From assembly GCF_001870785.1 (NCBI RefSeq), contig NZ_MOLV01000009.1, forward strand, positions 1 to 64,000: a stretch of DNA of 64,000 nucleotides. Direction: 5' to 3'. Shown here in pieces: positions 1-8,489 of the stretch. Each line of letters begins with the position of its first letter. Positions within the stretch are counted from its first letter, which is position 1. The stretch is from Exiguobacterium sp. KRL4. Lineage in GTDB: Bacteria > Bacillota > Bacilli > Exiguobacteriales > Exiguobacteriaceae. The notes beneath the pieces were generated by a model. The model worked only from the letters and a program-made list of their open reading frames with translations, did no database searches and had not been told where the DNA came from. Both the position numbers and the translations under genes were made by a program.

Positions 1-272
1 AGAAATAATACGGCAGCTTTGGTAAATTTTTTGTCGATTGCGGCACGACTAATCTCGATGTCTTGATTCACGGCGCACTTCGTGCTCAATTCTTGAAGAC
101 TAGAGTCTATCAGATTTCCATGAATCCCGAAGAGTAAAGATAAAAAGTCATTGGCATCGAATTTTCGTTTCCGCTGTACAAAACCTGTCTCCTTCGCCAT
201 CTGATCGATTTTAGCCGGCTCTAGAAACGTAAATAATTGGTCGAGGAAATCGAATTTCGCTCGGGCTAACAT
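1..272 (-). CDS. IS4-family transposase, N-terminal part (runs off the window start)
   Basis: The minus strand is open from an ATG at 272 to the window edge. The N-terminus contains MLARAKFDFLDQL, FVQRKRKFDANDF and LSLLFGIHGNL, which are typical of the N-terminal domain of IS4-family (DDE) transposases. These cut and rejoin IS ends. The catalytic DDE core would lie outside the window, so intactness cannot be judged. A good ribosome site (GAGGAG) lies about 10 bases upstream of the ATG, and the presumed terminal inverted repeat lies about 70-85 bases upstream, as expected for an IS carrying one gene. Family call is from motif recognition. Confidence 0.75.
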   Translation of the reverse strand, partial: MLARAKFDFLDQLFTFLEPAKIDQMAKETGFVQRKRKFDANDFLSLLFGIHGNLIDSSLQELSTKCAVNQDIEISRAAIDKKFTKAAVLF

Positions 273-337
273 ATAAAAAAACTCCTCTCGTAGGCGGTAA
301 TATTCCTTACCATTTTTCGAGAGAAGTTAGTCATTTT

Positions 338-361
338 CTTAAGTTGACATCTATGGGCTTG
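338..361. mobile_element. Presumed terminal inverted repeat of the IS4-family element
   Basis: On the minus strand this stretch contains CCCATAGATGTCAACTTAAG. It resembles the CCCATCAACTTAAG type of terminal repeat found in IS231/IS4 elements. It sits just outside the transposase start, where the IS end is expected. The other end and any target duplication are outside the window, so the exact boundary (about 357-361) is inferred. Confidence 0.5.
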
Positions 362-400
362 CGTCCCGCCCGAGAAAAGCGGGTGGACATACGTCTGTTG
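358..400. repeat. Truncated 3' half of a dispersed structured repeat, next to the IS end
   Basis: The sequence CTTGCGTCCCGCCCGAGAAA followed by AGCGGGTGG matches the right half of the repeat copies at 36188-36328 and 45934-46090 (CTTGCGTCTCGCCTGAGGAA and AGC...). The left half is absent because the IS end begins here. This suggests that the IS inserted into, or deleted, a repeat copy. Confidence 0.45.
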
Positions 401-415
401 CAAATAGGTATTTTT

Positions 416-1051
416 TTAATCTCTTGTCCGAAACGCAAACAAACAAGAAAACGCATGGGCCTGGTCAAGCAACCGCTGTCCAGTCATGATGGCACCTTCT
501 TTTTGAATGACGGCTTCATCGAGCAACGTCCAGCCGAGTTCATCTGCCAGTTGGACGAGTTCCCACGGCATCATCGTATTACCCATCGGTGCGTCTTCTC
601 CGTACAGGCGACGATAGGACAATGCCCGTGGTGCTGCCGTTGGTCCAAGCAGACTGATGACGACAAGCGGAGCGACCCGGCTAATTTCGCTTAGCACCGT
701 GACAGGACGCGACGACCATTCGAGTGAATTGACAGCAAGGACGGCGTCAAACGTATCATCCGCAAACGGTAACGCTTCACCGGTTCCGACGACGAAGTCG
801 AGTGCCGGTGATTTGTCACGGGCAATCCGGATCATTTCTTCCGATAAATCAAGTCCTGTCACCTGAAACGCGTCCGCGAGCAACCGGCAGGCCGCGCCGT
901 CGCCGCATCCTAAGTCGAGTAAGTTACCGGACGTGATGACTGATTTCAGAAACGGAATGATTGTTTTCCGACTGCCTGTCGTCCACATCATGTCCGATCG
1001 TTCCGCCCAATCCATCGCTTTTTGATCCCACAATTGTTCCGTCGGTTTCAT
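416..1051 (-). CDS. SAM-dependent methyltransferase (class I)
   Basis: A 211-residue protein with a Rossmann-type SAM-binding motif LDLGCGDGA at about residues 45-53. It is followed by GLDLSEEM (the acidic residue that holds the ribose) and an acidic motif near TFDAVLAVNSLEW, the standard class I order. The substrate cannot be read from sequence. The ATG at 1051 is preceded by AAAGGGGGAA at good spacing. The gene is divergent from fadN and ends just before the IS/repeat junction. The family call is firm, the specific function unknown. Confidence 0.8.
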   Translation of the reverse strand: MKPTEQLWDQKAMDWAERSDMMWTTGSRKTIIPFLKSVITSGNLLDLGCGDGAACRLLADAFQVTGLDLSEEMIRIARDKSPALDFVVGTGEALPFADDTFDAVLAVNSLEWSSRPVTVLSEISRVAPLVVISLLGPTAAPRALSYRRLYGEDAPMGNTMMPWELVQLADELGWTLLDEAVIQKEGAIMTGQRLLDQAHAFSCLFAFRTRD

Positions 1052-1110
1052 GAGAATTCCCCCTTTGCCTTCAGTCTAACAGGAAAATTTGACCAATAGA
1101 TGATTTTTTA

Positions 1111-1139
1111 TTGCTACTGAATGATAATTCATTTATGAT
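1111..1139 (+). promoter_or_regulatory. fad operon promoter with FadR-like box between -35 and -10
   Basis: TTGCTA (1111-1116), a 17-base spacer and TATGAT (1134-1139) form a sigma-A promoter. The spacer holds TGAATGATAATTCATTTA (1118-1135), a near-palindrome that fits the FadR box of Bacillus (TGAATG-N6-CATTCA) with one mismatch. A repressor bound here would block RNA polymerase. FadR is known to repress fad genes and to be released by long-chain acyl-CoA. Confidence 0.65.
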
Positions 1140-1195
1140 GGAGAGGTAGAAGGAAGCAGTGGAAAAACGGACGGCTTCTTTTTTTGTCAGAATAA

Positions 1196-1213
1196 TGAAT
1201 GGTTGTTCATTCA
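1196..1213. promoter_or_regulatory. Second FadR-like operator upstream of fadN
   Basis: TGAATGGTTGTTCATTCA has perfect 6+6 inverted repeats and matches the FadR consensus. It lies in the leader between the promoter and the fadN start at 1236. Together with the box at 1118 it suggests a double operator. Confidence 0.7.
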
Positions 1214-1235
1214 ATTACGGATCAGGGGGTCTATC

Positions 1236-3653
1236 ATGGCGAGTCAAATCGGTCAGCCGACCACAGTACACACGACGAAACATATTCAATTCGCCGTCAT
1301 TATCGGTTCAGGGGTCATGGGTGCAGGGATTGCCGCACACCTTGCGAACGCGGGAATTCGGACATTGATGCTTGATATCGTACCAAAAGAACTTACAGCG
1401 CAAGAGACGAAACAAGGATTGACGCTTGAAGATGCAGCGGTTCGCTCACGGATTGCCCGGGACAACCGACAAAAGTTACTCAAACAAAATCCGGCACCAC
1501 TCGCTTCGAAGCAGTTACTTGATCTGATCGAAGTCGGAAACCTCGAAGACGACTTGGAACGCCTCAAAGAAGCGGACTGGGTGATTGAAGTCATCGTCGA
1601 ACGGCTTGACGTCAAGCAACAGCTGTTTGCGACAATCGAACCGTTCTTGCGCGAAGATGCGATCGTCAGCTCGAATACGTCAGGAATTTCAATCGAAGCG
1701 ATGCGTCAAGGACGTTCGGATTCCTTTAATGCCCGCTTCCTCGGCACACACTTCTTTAATCCGCCGCGTTACTTGAAGTTACTCGAATTGATTCCGACGA
1801 CGGATACGGCTCCGGAAGTCGTCCAGTTCATGAAACAGTTCGCAGAAGAACGTCTTGGTAAAGGGGTCGTCATCGCTAAAGATACACCAAACTTCATCGG
1901 CAACCGGATTGGTACGTACGGTCTGCTTGTCACACTCGACGAGATGAAGAAGGGCGGCTATTCGATCGGGGAGGTCGATTCCGTCACCGGACCATTACTC
2001 GGTCGTCCAAGCTCAGCGACGTTCCGGACGCTTGATGTCGTGGGGATCGACACATTCGTTCACGTCGCGAACAACGTCTACGACTTGTTACCGGACGGAG
2101 CGGAAAAAGACACGTTCGCCGTGCCGGTAGAAATGAAACGGCTGGTCGACGAAGGGTCACTCGGAGCGAAGTCGGGACAAGGCTTCTATAAAAAAGTCGG
2201 CAAACAGATTCTAGAACTCGATCTTGCGACTTTTGAATACGTCGAAAAGAAAGCGCTTACCGAACCGTCGATCGGTCAAGCGAAAGCTCTTCCGGGCGCA
2301 AAAAATAAACTCAAAGCCGTTGTCTTTGCAAAGGACCGTGTTGGAGCTTTGCTGTGGCCGATTCATGCGAAGACGTTACTGTACTCGGCACAACTGACAC
2401 ACGAAATCGCGGATGACATCAAAGCGATTGACGAAGCGATGAAATGGGGCTTCGGTTGGAAGATGGGACCGTTCGAGACATGGGATGCTCTCGGCGTCGA
2501 GAAGACGGTCGCGAAGATGAAACAAGACGGATACGACGTCCCAGCTTGGGTCGACGAGATGCTCGCAGCAGGCGTGACCAGTTTCTACAACGAAGACGGT
2601 CAGTTCTATGATGCAAAGACACAAACGTATGTCGGCAGTGCCGTCAATCCGAAAGAAATTCGTTTACGCGACGTTCGGAAATCAAACGGTGTTCTGCTTG
2701 AAAACAACGGAGCCCGCCTGATGGATCTCGGAGATGACGTGGCGGTTCTTGAATTTACGTCAAAAAGTAACGCGATCGGCGTCGACATCATGCAGATGAT
2801 CGAACAGTCGATTGATCTCGTCGAAAAAAATCACCGTGGTCTTGTCATCGCAAACGATGGCAAAAACTTCTGTGTCGGGGCGAACCTGGCAATGATGTTG
2901 ATGGAAGCTGAAGATGAGAATTGGTTCGAACTTGACTGGATCATTAATAAGTTCCAGCAATCGATTCAAAAAATCCGCTACGCGTCACGGCCGATCGTCG
3001 TCGCTCCACAAGGGATGACGCTTGGCGGCGGAACAGAGATTTCACTTCCGGCAGCGCGTATCCAAGCAGGACTTGAAACGTATATGGGACTGGTCGAAGT
3101 CGGTGTTGGTCTGATTCCAGGCGGTGGCGGAAACGTCAACACGTATCGTCGTCTGCTTGAGAATACACCGGACGGACTCGTCAATATCGAAAAGGCCGCG
3201 CAGAAGACGTTTGAGAACGTCGCGATGGCGAAGGTCTCGAAATCAGCCTTTGAAGCACGGGAACTCGGATATGTCCGGACCGTCGACCAGATTTCGATGA
3301 ACCGTGATCACTTGACGTTTGATGCAAAACAGCTTGTCCTTGAGCTCGACCGGACAGGATACACGGCACCGGCGCATGCAAAGATTCCGGTCGTCGGTCG
3401 TGCCGGGAAAGCGACGCTGGAACTCGCGACGCGCGAGATGTTCTACGGCGGCTATATCTCGGAACACGATTTAAAAATCGCCAGTAAACTTGCCCACGTC
3501 ATTGCCGGCGGAAACGTCTCGTTTGGCACGACGGTCGATGAGCAGTACATGCTCGATATCGAACGGGAAGCGTTCCTGAGCTTGATTGGTGAGATGAAAA
3601 CACAACAGCGGATGCAGCATATGCTTGTCAAAGGCAAGCCGCTCCGTAACTGA
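1236..3653 (+). CDS. fadN: FadN: 3-hydroxyacyl-CoA dehydrogenase / enoyl-CoA hydratase
   Basis: Bifunctional beta-oxidation enzyme of 805 residues. The N-terminal half is an NAD-dependent 3-hydroxyacyl-CoA dehydrogenase, with Rossmann motif GSGVMGAG at about residues 24-31, NTSGI and HFFNPP. The C-terminal part is a crotonase domain, with FCVGANLAMML and the oxyanion-hole region LGGGTEISLP. It hydrates enoyl-CoA and oxidises the product. The ATG at 1236 has GGGGG upstream. An upstream in-frame TTG (1203) lies inside the FadR box and is unlikely to be the start. It is the first gene of fadN-fadA-fadE, the same order as B. subtilis yusL-K-J. Confidence 0.92.
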   Translation: MASQIGQPTTVHTTKHIQFAVIIGSGVMGAGIAAHLANAGIRTLMLDIVPKELTAQETKQGLTLEDAAVRSRIARDNRQKLLKQNPAPLASKQLLDLIEVGNLEDDLERLKEADWVIEVIVERLDVKQQLFATIEPFLREDAIVSSNTSGISIEAMRQGRSDSFNARFLGTHFFNPPRYLKLLELIPTTDTAPEVVQFMKQFAEERLGKGVVIAKDTPNFIGNRIGTYGLLVTLDEMKKGGYSIGEVDSVTGPLLGRPSSATFRTLDVVGIDTFVHVANNVYDLLPDGAEKDTFAVPVEMKRLVDEGSLGAKSGQGFYKKVGKQILELDLATFEYVEKKALTEPSIGQAKALPGAKNKLKAVVFAKDRVGALLWPIHAKTLLYSAQLTHEIADDIKAIDEAMKWGFGWKMGPFETWDALGVEKTVAKMKQDGYDVPAWVDEMLAAGVTSFYNEDGQFYDAKTQTYVGSAVNPKEIRLRDVRKSNGVLLENNGARLMDLGDDVAVLEFTSKSNAIGVDIMQMIEQSIDLVEKNHRGLVIANDGKNFCVGANLAMMLMEAEDENWFELDWIINKFQQSIQKIRYASRPIVVAPQGMTLGGGTEISLPAARIQAGLETYMGLVEVGVGLIPGGGGNVNTYRRLLENTPDGLVNIEKAAQKTFENVAMAKVSKSAFEARELGYVRTVDQISMNRDHLTFDAKQLVLELDRTGYTAPAHAKIPVVGRAGKATLELATREMFYGGYISEHDLKIASKLAHVIAGGNVSFGTTVDEQYMLDIEREAFLSLIGEMKTQQRMQHMLVKGKPLRN

Positions 3654-3670
3654 TGACTGGGGGGATTCGA

Positions 3671-4861
3671 ATGAAAGAAGCAGTAATCGTCGCTGGTGCA
3701 CGGACGCCTGTCGGCAAAGCAAAAAAAGGATCGTTTAAATCGATGCGTTCTGATGAACTCGCAGGAATCGCCATCAAGGAAACGTTGAAACGTGCGAACT
3801 ACACCGGAGCAATCGATGACGTCATTCTCGGTTGCGCCTTACCGGAAGCCGAACAAGGGATGAACATCGCCCGTTATGCGTCGGTCCTCGGAGGACTCTC
3901 GCATGAAGTACCCGCGATTACGATCAACCGGTATTGTTCATCCGGTCTTCAATCGATTGCCGATGCTTCGATGAAAATCATGACAGGACAAGCGACAGCG
4001 GTCATCGCCGGTGGACTGGAGTCCATGAGTCAAGTGCCGATGCCGGGACACGTCGTCCGTCCGAATCCATCGATCGTCGAAACGGAACCGGAATATTATA
4101 TGAGCATGGGTCATACGGCAGAGCAGGTCGCAACGACGTATCACGTCTCACGGGAAGATCAAGATGCGTTTGCGCTCAAAAGTCATCAAAAAGCAGCCGC
4201 TGCGATTGCGTCCGGCAAGTTCGCCGATGAAATCGTCCCGGTGACGGTGACAGAACAGTTCGTCAACGATGAACTGAAAATCGAAGAAAAAACGTGGCTC
4301 GTCGAACATGACGAAGGCGTCCGCGCTGACTCGTCACCGGAAGGTCTCGCAAAGTTACGTCCGGCCTTCCGTCTCGGAGGCAGTGTCACAGCCGGGAACT
4401 CGTCTCAAACGTCAGATGGTGCAGCCGCAGTCTTGATCATGGAACGGGAAGAAGCAGAACGCCAAGGGTTATCGATTCTCGGGAAGTTCAAATCGTTTGC
4501 CGTCGGCGGTGTTCGTCCGGAAGTCATGGGCATCGGACCGGTCGTCGCGATTCCGAAAGCACTCGAACTTGCCGGCATCACGCTCGCAGACGTCGGACTG
4601 ATTGAGTTAAACGAAGCCTTTGCGTCGCAGTCGCTTGGTGTCATCCGGGAACTTGGTCTAAACGAAGACATCGTCAACGTCAACGGCGGCGCGATTGCAC
4701 TGGGGCATCCACTTGGTTGTACAGGAACGAAGCTGACGTTAACACTCTTGCATGAAATGAAACGACGGAACGTCCAATATGGCGTCGTCTCGATGTGTAT
4801 CGGCGGTGGCATGGGTGCTGCCGGCGTATTCGAACTAGTTGAAGGAGGAACAGGACAATGA
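3671..4861 (+). CDS. fadA: FadA: acetyl-CoA C-acyltransferase (3-ketoacyl-CoA thiolase)
   Basis: Thiolase of 396 residues that cleaves 3-ketoacyl-CoA with CoA, the last step of beta-oxidation. The acyl-accepting cysteine is in NRYCSSGLQSI (about C89). The C-terminal active-site motifs are GGAIALGHPLGCTG (His) and MCIGGGMG (second Cys). The start is the ATG at 3671, with GGGGGG about 6 bases upstream, 17 bases after the fadN stop. An in-frame ATG at 3653 lacks such a site. Its stop overlaps the fadE start (ATGA), so translation is probably coupled. Confidence 0.93.
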   Translation: MKEAVIVAGARTPVGKAKKGSFKSMRSDELAGIAIKETLKRANYTGAIDDVILGCALPEAEQGMNIARYASVLGGLSHEVPAITINRYCSSGLQSIADASMKIMTGQATAVIAGGLESMSQVPMPGHVVRPNPSIVETEPEYYMSMGHTAEQVATTYHVSREDQDAFALKSHQKAAAAIASGKFADEIVPVTVTEQFVNDELKIEEKTWLVEHDEGVRADSSPEGLAKLRPAFRLGGSVTAGNSSQTSDGAAAVLIMEREEAERQGLSILGKFKSFAVGGVRPEVMGIGPVVAIPKALELAGITLADVGLIELNEAFASQSLGVIRELGLNEDIVNVNGGAIALGHPLGCTGTKLTLTLLHEMKRRNVQYGVVSMCIGGGMGAAGVFELVEGGTGQ

Positions 4862-6642
4862 GCCAAACGACAAACGAATTAATTAAAGGTGGAAGTTTTG
4901 TACTGGATGAGTTGGAAGCGGATCGTCTCTTTACACCGGAAGATTTTTCGGAAGAACACAAAATGATTGGTGACATGACGGCGAAATTCGTCGAAGACCG
5001 TGTCGTTCCGCTCCTCGATCGAATCGAAAAACATGAGTTCGAATTGTCGGTCGGTCTCCTGCGCGAAGCAGGCGAGCTCGGATTGCTTGGTGCCGATGTC
5101 CCGGAAGCGTATGGCGGCTATCAGATGGATAAAATCTCGTCTTCGATCATCACGGAGAAGTTTGCTCGCGGTCGTTCGTTTGCCCTCAGTTATGGTGCCC
5201 ACGTCGGAATCGGCTCGTTACCAATCGTCTTCTTCGGAAACGAAGAGCAAAAACAAAAGTATCTCCCGAAACTTTCATCCGGGGAATGGATTGCTTCTTA
5301 CGCCTTGACAGAACCAGGCTCAGGTTCCGATGCCCTCGGTGCAAAGACGACGGCTGTCTTGAATGAAGCCGGCACACACTATGTCTTGAACGGTGAAAAA
5401 CAATGGATTACGAATGCCGGATTTGCGAGCCTGTTTGTCGTCTATGCGAAAATCGATGGCGATAAGTTCACGGCGTTCCTCGTCGAAGGTGATTATCCAG
5501 GCGTCTCAACGGGACTCGAAGAACAAAAGATGGGGATCAAAGGATCATCGACACGGACATTGATCTTACAAGATGCAGAAGTACCGGTCGAAAACGTCCT
5601 CGGTGAAATCGGCCGCGGGCACGTCATCGCCTTTAACATCTTAAACGTCGGTCGTTATAAACTAGCGGTCGGTGCCGTCGGTTCATCAAAACGGGCGATC
5701 GATCTTGCCGTCCAGTATGCGAACGAACGTAAACAGTTTAAGACGCCGATCAGTTCATTCCCGTTGATCCAGGAGAAACTCGCGACGATGTCGGCACAGA
5801 CATACGCGATGGAAAGCTCAGTCTACCGGACAGGTGGTTTGTTCCAGGACAGTCTTGATCAGTTGTCGGAAGAAGAAAGCAAAGACGGCAAGAAGATTGC
5901 CGATGCGATCGCCGAATACGCGATTGAGTGCTCGATGAACAAAGTGTTTGCTTCCGAGACATTTGATTACGTCATCGACGAAGCGGTTCAGATTCACGGA
6001 GGTTACGGCTTCATGGCAGAATATGAAGTCGAAAACATGTACCGTGATTCACGGATCAACCGAATTTTCGAAGGAACAAACGAAATCAACCGTCTGCTCG
6101 TCCCAGGTACGTTGCTGAAAAAAGCAATGAAAGGGGATTTACCACTCTTGGCAGAAGCACAACGTCTCCAAAATGAAGTCATGAGCTTCATGCCAACGGA
6201 AGTTGGGACAGAACCACTCGACCGGGAACGTCACTTGCTCGCGATGATGAAAAAAATCTTCTTGCTGACAGCAGGAACGGCCGTTCAGAAGTACCAAGAT
6301 AAACTTCAGGGCGAACAGGAAATCCTTGCGAACACAGCCGACATCATGAGTGCAATCTATGCGCTTGAGTCTGCCATCGTCCGGACGGAAAAAGCGATTG
6401 TCACAAAAGGCGTCGAGAAGAGCGAATTGAAAATCCGTTATACGGAAGTGTTTGCGCAACAAGCGTTCGAAGGTGTCGAACGGGACGCAAAAGAAACGTT
6501 GTACGCGGCAGCGAGCGGCGACGAGTTGCGGATGTTGTTATCGGCATTGAAGAAGTTCAGCCGTTACCAGCCAATCAACTCGATCGGAACAAAACGTCTG
6601 ATTGCGAAACGTTTGATCGAAGCGAATAAATATACGGTCTAA
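4858..6642 (+). CDS. fadE: FadE: acyl-CoA dehydrogenase
   Basis: A 594-residue FAD-dependent acyl-CoA dehydrogenase that makes trans-2-enoyl-CoA, the first oxidation of the cycle. It shows the family motifs YALTEPGSGSDA, KQWITNAGFA, QIHGGYGFMAEYEVE and RDSRINRIFEGTNEINR (catalytic Glu region). The extra C-terminal region of about 180 residues is typical of the long Firmicute FadE group. The ATG overlaps the fadA stop by 4 bases, with AAGGAGG upstream inside fadA. It is the last gene of the operon and is followed by a terminator. Confidence 0.92.
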   Translation: MSQTTNELIKGGSFVLDELEADRLFTPEDFSEEHKMIGDMTAKFVEDRVVPLLDRIEKHEFELSVGLLREAGELGLLGADVPEAYGGYQMDKISSSIITEKFARGRSFALSYGAHVGIGSLPIVFFGNEEQKQKYLPKLSSGEWIASYALTEPGSGSDALGAKTTAVLNEAGTHYVLNGEKQWITNAGFASLFVVYAKIDGDKFTAFLVEGDYPGVSTGLEEQKMGIKGSSTRTLILQDAEVPVENVLGEIGRGHVIAFNILNVGRYKLAVGAVGSSKRAIDLAVQYANERKQFKTPISSFPLIQEKLATMSAQTYAMESSVYRTGGLFQDSLDQLSEEESKDGKKIADAIAEYAIECSMNKVFASETFDYVIDEAVQIHGGYGFMAEYEVENMYRDSRINRIFEGTNEINRLLVPGTLLKKAMKGDLPLLAEAQRLQNEVMSFMPTEVGTEPLDRERHLLAMMKKIFLLTAGTAVQKYQDKLQGEQEILANTADIMSAIYALESAIVRTEKAIVTKGVEKSELKIRYTEVFAQQAFEGVERDAKETLYAAASGDELRMLLSALKKFSRYQPINSIGTKRLIAKRLIEANKYTV

Positions 6643-6655
6643 GTCAGGTTTACCG

Positions 6656-6698
6656 ATTCGCCTTTACAGGGAAAATCTCTGTAAGGGCGAATTTTCGT
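6656..6698 (+). terminator. Terminator of fadNAE
   Basis: ATTCGCC(T)TTACAG pairs with CTGTAAGGGCGAAT around a short loop, followed by TTTCGTT. It lies just after fadE. Confidence 0.8.
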
Positions 6699-6718
6699 TC
6701 ATTGAAGGAGGGAGCACG

Positions 6719-7174
6719 ATGCGACACGAGTTAACGGAACTTCAGTTTGCGGTGGACTATTATAAATCATTGGAACGGCTGTCGGATGAAGAATGGCAGC
6801 TCCCACTTGCGATTGATAAGTGGACGGTTCAGGAATGTGTCAGTCATCTGTTTTTATGGGACCGGTATTATTTCGATCATGCCGTATCAAAATTGCCGAA
6901 TGATCCGTTGACGCTCATCGAGACTGATTACGATGAATTTAATCGTCTCGCGGTCGAGTATGCGCACCATATCGATGCACTCGCGTTGCTGAAAAAAGCG
7001 ATTGCTGTCCGGCTAGAGCTGGTTTCCTCCCTTGATCGTCTGACGGATGAGCAGTACGACCGGCGATACGAGGATCGTTTTCAACCGCGGGCATTCGTAG
7101 AGTCCTTCATCGCGCACGACCATCACCATCAAGAACAAATCGATGCTGCGCTGGCACGCTTGAAACGGAGATGA
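6719..7174 (+). CDS. DinB-like four-helix protein
   Basis: A 151-residue protein of the DinB/YfiT superfamily. Members are four-helix bundles that often bind a divalent metal through three histidines. Candidate ligands are seen in CVSHLFLWDRYYFDH and near the C-terminus in HDHHHQEQID. Some relatives are thiol transferases (bacillithiol), but the substrate here is unknown. The start is the ATG at 6719 after GAAGGAGGGAG. It lies between fadE and the yusI-like gene, where B. subtilis has no DinB gene, so this is a local insertion relative to that order. Confidence 0.75.
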   Translation: MRHELTELQFAVDYYKSLERLSDEEWQLPLAIDKWTVQECVSHLFLWDRYYFDHAVSKLPNDPLTLIETDYDEFNRLAVEYAHHIDALALLKKAIAVRLELVSSLDRLTDEQYDRRYEDRFQPRAFVESFIAHDHHHQEQIDAALARLKRR

Positions 7175-7210
7175 GACATCTGCTAGTCTAAGGATAGAGG
7201 TGATAGAAAA

Positions 7211-7564
7211 ATGGTAACGATGTATGGCTATCCGAAATGTAGTACGTGTGTCAAAGCAAAAAAGGCCCTCGAGGCAAACGGCGTCGAGGTCAATTATAAA
7301 CACATCGTCGACGAGACACCGAGTGCCGAGACGATCCGCGAACTCCATCAAAAGAGTGGCGAACCGCTGAAGAAGTTTTTTAACACAAGTGGTCAGTCGT
7401 ATCGTTCGCAAGGCATCAAGGACCGCCTGCCGGATCTGTCGGAACAGGAGCAATATGAACTGCTCGCAAGTGACGGCATGTTACTCAAACGTCCGATCGT
7501 GACGGACGGACAAGACGTGACGATTGGGTTCAAAGAAGAACTCTATCACGGAAAATGGTATTAA
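7211..7564 (+). CDS. Spx/ArsC-family thioredoxin-fold protein (YusI-like)
   Basis: A 117-residue protein of the arsenate reductase (ArsC)/Spx family. The N-terminal redox motif is CSTC in [16 protein letters not shown], followed by a helical insertion ([17 protein letters not shown]) and MLLKRPIV, the family signature. Despite the family name, YusI-type proteins are not shown to reduce arsenate; a thiol oxidoreductase role is more likely. It is immediately upstream of gcvH, as in B. subtilis. The ATG follows AGAGGTGATAGAAAA. Confidence 0.8.
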   Translation: MVTMYGYPKCSTCVKAKKALEANGVEVNYKHIVDETPSAETIRELHQKSGEPLKKFFNTSGQSYRSQGIKDRLPDLSEQEQYELLASDGMLLKRPIVTDGQDVTIGFKEELYHGKWY

Positions 7565-7576
7565 GAAGGCTGGTTC

Positions 7577-7588
7577 ATTTGGTATACT
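7577..7588 (+). promoter_or_regulatory. Extended -10 promoter for gcvH
   Basis: TATACT at 7583-7588 with an upstream TGG (extended -10) lies about 40 bases before the gcvH start. No clear -35 is seen. Confidence 0.5.
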
Positions 7589-7628
7589 AAATGCGTTAGT
7601 CCACTATAGATCACAGGGGGAATCGCAA

Positions 7629-8012
7629 ATGAGTCAAGTCAAAGACAATCTACGTTATTCGGAAGAGCATGAATGGGTCGAAGTAACAGGAAACAAGGCA
7701 CGAATCGGGATTACGGATTTCGCGCAACATGAACTTGGCGATATCGTGTTCGTCGAACTACCAGAAGTCGGCGATACGATCTCGGCAAACGAGCCGTTTG
7801 GTTCGGTCGAATCGGTTAAAACGGTATCAGAGTTGTACGCACCGATTTCAGGGAAAGTCGTTGCGATCAATGAGTCACTGTCTGATTCCCCGGAACTCGT
7901 CAACGAATCACCATTTGAAGGGGCATGGATGGTCGATATCGAGATTGCAGATGAAGCGCAAGTCGAAGCATTGATGGATGCAGCTGCTTACAAATCGATG
8001 ATCAACGAGTAA
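7629..8012 (+). CDS. gcvH: GcvH: glycine cleavage system H protein / lipoyl carrier
   Basis: A 127-residue lipoyl-carrier protein, the usual length. The lipoylated lysine is about K64 in [15 protein letters not shown]. It shuttles the aminomethyl group between the P, T and L proteins, and in Firmicutes it is also the relay on which LipM/LipL/LipA build lipoate; lipA is at 26519 in this window. No gcvT or gcvP gene is nearby. The ATG at 7629 has GGGGG upstream; longer in-frame upstream starts would read into yusI and are rejected. Confidence 0.95.
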   Translation: MSQVKDNLRYSEEHEWVEVTGNKARIGITDFAQHELGDIVFVELPEVGDTISANEPFGSVESVKTVSELYAPISGKVVAINESLSDSPELVNESPFEGAWMVDIEIADEAQVEALMDAAAYKSMINE

Positions 8013-8022
8013 TACTTAACGA

Positions 8023-8067
8023 AAAGAGGACAAGGAAACGATTTCGTTTCCTCGTCGTCTTTTTTTC
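8023..8067 (+). terminator. gcvH terminator
   Basis: AGGAAACG / CGTTTCCT stem with a four-base loop, flanked by GAC/GTC, then a run of seven T. The next promoter (TGTATACT) begins directly after it. Confidence 0.8.
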
Positions 8068-8112
8068 TGTATACTGGCACAAGACAAGAAATACGAAAGG
8101 AGAACGGGATCG

Positions 8113-8391
8113 ATGAAGGAAGTCACAGCAGCACCAGAAAACGGTTTGTTGTATGTCTATGCACCGATGTGTGGGACGTGTGCCATTGCAAGTCGGATGC
8201 TTGAGATCGTCGAAGCAACAAAAGACGGGGAATGGATTGAACAAGCGAACGGAAATTTCATTCCGGATTTTCTAGAACAGGCACAGGTCATGAGTGTTCC
8301 GGCTTTATTGAAAATCGAAGGAAATCAAGTCGTATCAAGGCTTTATGCGTTCCAGTCGGTTCAAAACGTCTTTGCATTTTGTGCGGAATAA
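8113..8391 (+). CDS. Thioredoxin-like protein (YusE-like)
   Basis: A short (92-residue) thioredoxin-fold protein with redox motif CGTC in YAPMCGTCAIASRML and the cis-proline stretch SVPALLKIEG. It is probably a thiol-disulfide oxidoreductase or a redox carrier; the partner is unknown. It corresponds in position to B. subtilis yusE near gcvH. The ATG follows GAAAGGAGAACGGGATCG. An extended -10 (TGTATACT) lies at about 8069-8076. Confidence 0.8.
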   Translation: MKEVTAAPENGLLYVYAPMCGTCAIASRMLEIVEATKDGEWIEQANGNFIPDFLEQAQVMSVPALLKIEGNQVVSRLYAFQSVQNVFAFCAE

Positions 8392-8453
8392 CAAGAGGAA
8401 TCAAAAAAAGATTTCTCTTTACGCTAAATTGTCGGAATATTTACAATAATCCG

Positions 8454-8483
8454 TTGACAATCATAAATTATGAATGGTATATT
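8454..8483 (+). promoter_or_regulatory. Strong promoter of the ncRNA candidate
   Basis: TTGACA (8454-8459), an 18-base spacer ending in TGG, and TATATT (8478-8483). Start of transcription is expected near 8490. No ORF with a ribosome site follows before the terminator at 8781-8809. Confidence 0.7.
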
Positions 8484-8489
8484 CATATC

